A stretch of DNA of 15,474 nucleotides, taken from NCBI GenBank assembly GCA_028825055.1, contig JAPKAW010000024.1, forward strand, positions 1 to 15,474. The letters are read 5' to 3'. This DNA is from Flavobacteriales bacterium. GTDB taxonomy: Bacteria; Bacteroidota; Bacteroidia; Flavobacteriales_D; Sanyastnellaceae. Below the pieces are notes generated by a model. The model saw only the letters and a program-made list of their open reading frames with translations, searched no databases and was not told the origin of the DNA. The position numbers and the translations under genes are program-made. Below are positions 14,118 to 15,474 of the stretch, one piece after another. Position 1 is the first letter of the stretch. Each line of letters opens with the position of its first letter.

Positions 14118-15116
14118 CTAAGGCAATGGAACCATAAAGGTTCCCTGCGCTAGGTTGACGCTAGCTCCCGTTCCTGCGACCACCGTCCCCATGAACGTAC
14201 CAACAATGATTCCGCCTGGGTTGGTATCGACATAGGTAATATCAACGGTAACTCCACCACCAAACGAGGTCGCGTAAGAAGTTCCTGCTGCGTCCGTATA
14301 CGCCCCGGCTGTAGGTACCGAAGTCGGGTTGCATTGAATGGTGATTCCGTTTTGCCATCCTAAAGCAGGTTCATCCAAGAACAGTCCCATTTCACCTCCC
14401 GAAAGAGGGGTCCCTAAAATCCCAATGGATCCACCCGTTAAGGTTCCAACCACCAGAGGTCCTTCAGCCAACATCGCGGTTCCATTGACCTTCCAAGTCA
14501 TCATGGCCATGCATTCAGGACAAAAATCACCTCCACAGTCAATGTATTGCTCATCACCGTCCAACAGGCCGTTTCCACAATTCACTCCAGGAGGGCATGT
14601 TGCACATTGATCCAAGGGGGTTCCATCTGAGCACGCGACGAAAAGGCCATTGAGGTAGTTTCCTCCGCAATCAACGGCCAACTCGTCTCCATTCATGATT
14701 CCATCACAGCAAGTGGGACAAGCATCTTCGCAGCCATCACCACAGTCGACTGCGGCTTCGTAACCGTTCAAAAGACCGTCATCACACAACTCACCACAAG
14801 CTACGCCAGTAGACCCTCCGCAATCAATTCCATCCTCGCCTGGGTCCAATTGACCATTAAAGCTAGGGTCACACGGATCGCACCCACCGCCGCAATCAAC
14901 CCATTGTTCTCCGAGCAAAACATCGTATTGACCGTTTTCGCATGGATCACAGGGCGGGCAAATGGACCCCCCACAATCCACCAATTCCTCTCCGTTATTC
15001 AAAATGCCATCATAGCAATTTTCAGGGATTTTGTTGTCGTCATTTAAACACGCGCTAAACAAAGCTGTCAGGGCGATCAAAGAGAAAAACAGTGTGATGG
15101 AACGAAATTGTGGCAT
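14118..15116 (-). CDS. Cys-rich repeat lipoprotein with C-terminal beta-rich domain
   Basis: The longest frame starts at an ATG at 15152 (344 residues). I prefer the ATG at 15116 (332 residues): it gives a compact signal peptide MPQFRSITLFFSLIALTALFSAC with lipidated Cys23 and leaves a 5' leader after a near-consensus -7 box. After the Cys comes LNDDN, whose acidic pair resembles the lipoprotein export signal of Bacteroidota, so surface display is likely. Six repeats follow, each with an N/DG...NG-x-E/D segment and the core V/I-DCGG (once DCGD) then C-x(n)-C. The last ~130 residues (from MTWKVNGTAM) are Gly/Thr-rich and beta-like, ending NLAQGTFMVPLP. They resemble the DUF6252-type C-terminal domain of Bacteroidota lipoproteins, a tentative assignment. 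Acidic and Asn residues in the repeats could bind calcium. Function is unknown. Confidence 0.87.
   Translation of the reverse strand: MPQFRSITLFFSLIALTALFSACLNDDNKIPENCYDGILNNGEELVDCGGSICPPCDPCENGQYDVLLGEQWVDCGGGCDPCDPSFNGQLDPGEDGIDCGGSTGVACGELCDDGLLNGYEAAVDCGDGCEDACPTCCDGIMNGDELAVDCGGNYLNGLFVACSDGTPLDQCATCPPGVNCGNGLLDGDEQYIDCGGDFCPECMAMMTWKVNGTAMLAEGPLVVGTLTGGSIGILGTPLSGGEMGLFLDEPALGWQNGITIQCNPTSVPTAGAYTDAAGTSYATSFGGGVTVDITYVDTNPGGIIVGTFMGTVVAGTGASVNLAQGTFMVPLP
14511..15017 (-). repeat. Six DCGG Cys-rich repeats (coding)
   Basis: On the minus strand, six units encode a Cys, DG-x-x-NG or similar, an acidic residue, V/I-DCGG/D, then a closing Cys pair. Unit length varies from about 24 to 38 residues because the loop after DCGG expands; the fifth unit is longest. 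DNA copies are diverged. Confidence 0.85.
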
Positions 15117-15156
15117 CAGGAATCGATTTAATGAAGGCGTTTGCAAGTTCATTGTT

Positions 15157-15164
15157 CTAAATTA
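15157..15164 (-). promoter_or_regulatory. Putative -7 box for the Cys-rich lipoprotein gene
   Basis: The minus strand reads TAATTTAG, one mismatch from TAnnTTTG. It predicts transcription starting near 15150, giving a leader of about 35 bases before the ATG at 15116 and excluding the ATG at 15152. No clear -33 element is seen. Confidence 0.35.
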
Positions 15165-15179
15165 GGCAGGGCCAAGATA

Positions 15180-15196
15180 AGTTGAAGGCGTCAACT
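15180..15196. promoter_or_regulatory. Inverted repeat between the lipoprotein gene and recJ
   Basis: AGTTGA (15180-15185), spacer AGGCG, TCAACT (15191-15196): a perfect 6-base inverted repeat with odd spacing, in the divergent intergenic region. Its place upstream of the lipoprotein -7 box suits a regulator site; a small hairpin in a recJ leader is also possible. Confidence 0.3.
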
Positions 15197-15232
15197 CCGC
15201 ATCCTTTTCATCCAACTTGGCATTACAAATCA

Positions 15233-15474
15233 ATGGAAAACAGTAAGTGGATTGTAAAAACTAAACCGGATCAGGGTGAAATTGAACGTCTTATGGAAGA
15301 CGCAGGCCTCACCCAATTGGTTGCGTCTCTTCTTTTACAACGGGGATTGAGTCAAGTAAAAGAGGTCATTGACTTTTTAAATCCAGGCTTCACTGCACTG
15401 CACCATCCATTGCTCATGAAAGACATGCGCAAGGCGGTCAATCGCCTGCATGAGGCCATCGAGGATGAAGAACG
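15233..15474 (+). CDS. recJ: Single-stranded-DNA-specific exonuclease RecJ (partial, N-terminus only)
   Basis: RecJ is a 5'-3' single-strand exonuclease of the DHH family used in recombinational and mismatch repair. Only 80 codons are in the window. They match the family N-terminus: KWIVKTKP, then LVASLLLQRGLSQVKEVIDFLNPG, corresponding to the usual LLxxRGI...A..FL-P segment, then LHHPLLMKDMRKAVNRLHEAIEDEE, the LhdPflMkDMdkAvxRl pattern. The catalytic DHH motifs lie beyond the right edge. The ATG at 15233 is the first Met of this segment and gives the standard length ahead of the KW motif. The gene is divergent from the Cys-rich lipoprotein gene. Confidence 0.95.
   Translation, partial: MENSKWIVKTKPDQGEIERLMEDAGLTQLVASLLLQRGLSQVKEVIDFLNPGFTALHHPLLMKDMRKAVNRLHEAIEDEE

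Noticed and set aside
1..15474. Defence system, mobile element or biosynthetic cluster
   Set aside because: All frames were considered: no transposase, integrase, restriction, toxin-antitoxin, CRISPR or cluster genes were recognisable. The window is core genes plus envelope proteins.

Overview
The window reads as chromosomal DNA of a Bacteroidota bacterium, most likely a marine or aquatic Flavobacteriales-type organism. The basis is a type IX secretion (T9SS) C-terminal sorting domain, GCTD-type Cys repeats, a five-module DUF349 protein, a LeuRS with the insertion I associate with Bacteroidota, an OmpA-domain lipoprotein, several TAnnTTTG promoter -7 boxes, and the absence of clear Shine-Dalgarno sequences. 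Base composition looks balanced, which is high for Flavobacteriales, so the order-level placement is only an inference.

Layout. Positions 1-2410 (minus strand) hold a compact run recX -> prfB -> fumC; fumC runs off the left edge. Divergent from recX is a 576-residue DUF349 protein (2495-4225). Its stop codon overlaps that of a convergent NodB-type polysaccharide deacetylase (4222-4908, minus). Divergent from the deacetylase is leuS (4940-7750). Next come two plus-strand exported proteins: a T9SS substrate with four GCTD repeats and an HYR-like domain (7871-9805), and a signal-peptide protein whose body is thirteen exact 14-residue SHAEG repeats followed by a phage tail-fibre-like junction (9889-11112). 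A terminator hairpin and a minus-strand tRNA-Gln(UUG) follow, then an aldehyde dehydrogenase resembling the ALDH8A1 / 2-aminomuconate semialdehyde dehydrogenase group (11348-12799), an OmpA-domain lipoprotein (13081-14055), a convergent Cys-rich lipoprotein with six DCGG repeats (14118-15116, minus), and the first 80 codons of recJ (15233 to the right edge).

How it fits together. The left half and the right edge are core functions: the TCA cycle, translation termination, recombination control, tRNA charging and a repair exonuclease. The middle and right hold cell-envelope proteins: one T9SS cargo, one fibre-like secreted protein, one peptidoglycan-tethering lipoprotein and one probably surface-exposed lipoprotein. 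I see no defence system, CRISPR array, insertion sequence, integrase or metabolic island. The most unusual element is the SHAEG fibre protein. The other points of interest are the prfB gene without programmed frameshifting and the repeat-rich surface proteins. Stretches without genes are all under 300 bases; the longest (12800-13080) holds a probable terminator and one inverted repeat, and nothing else I can support.
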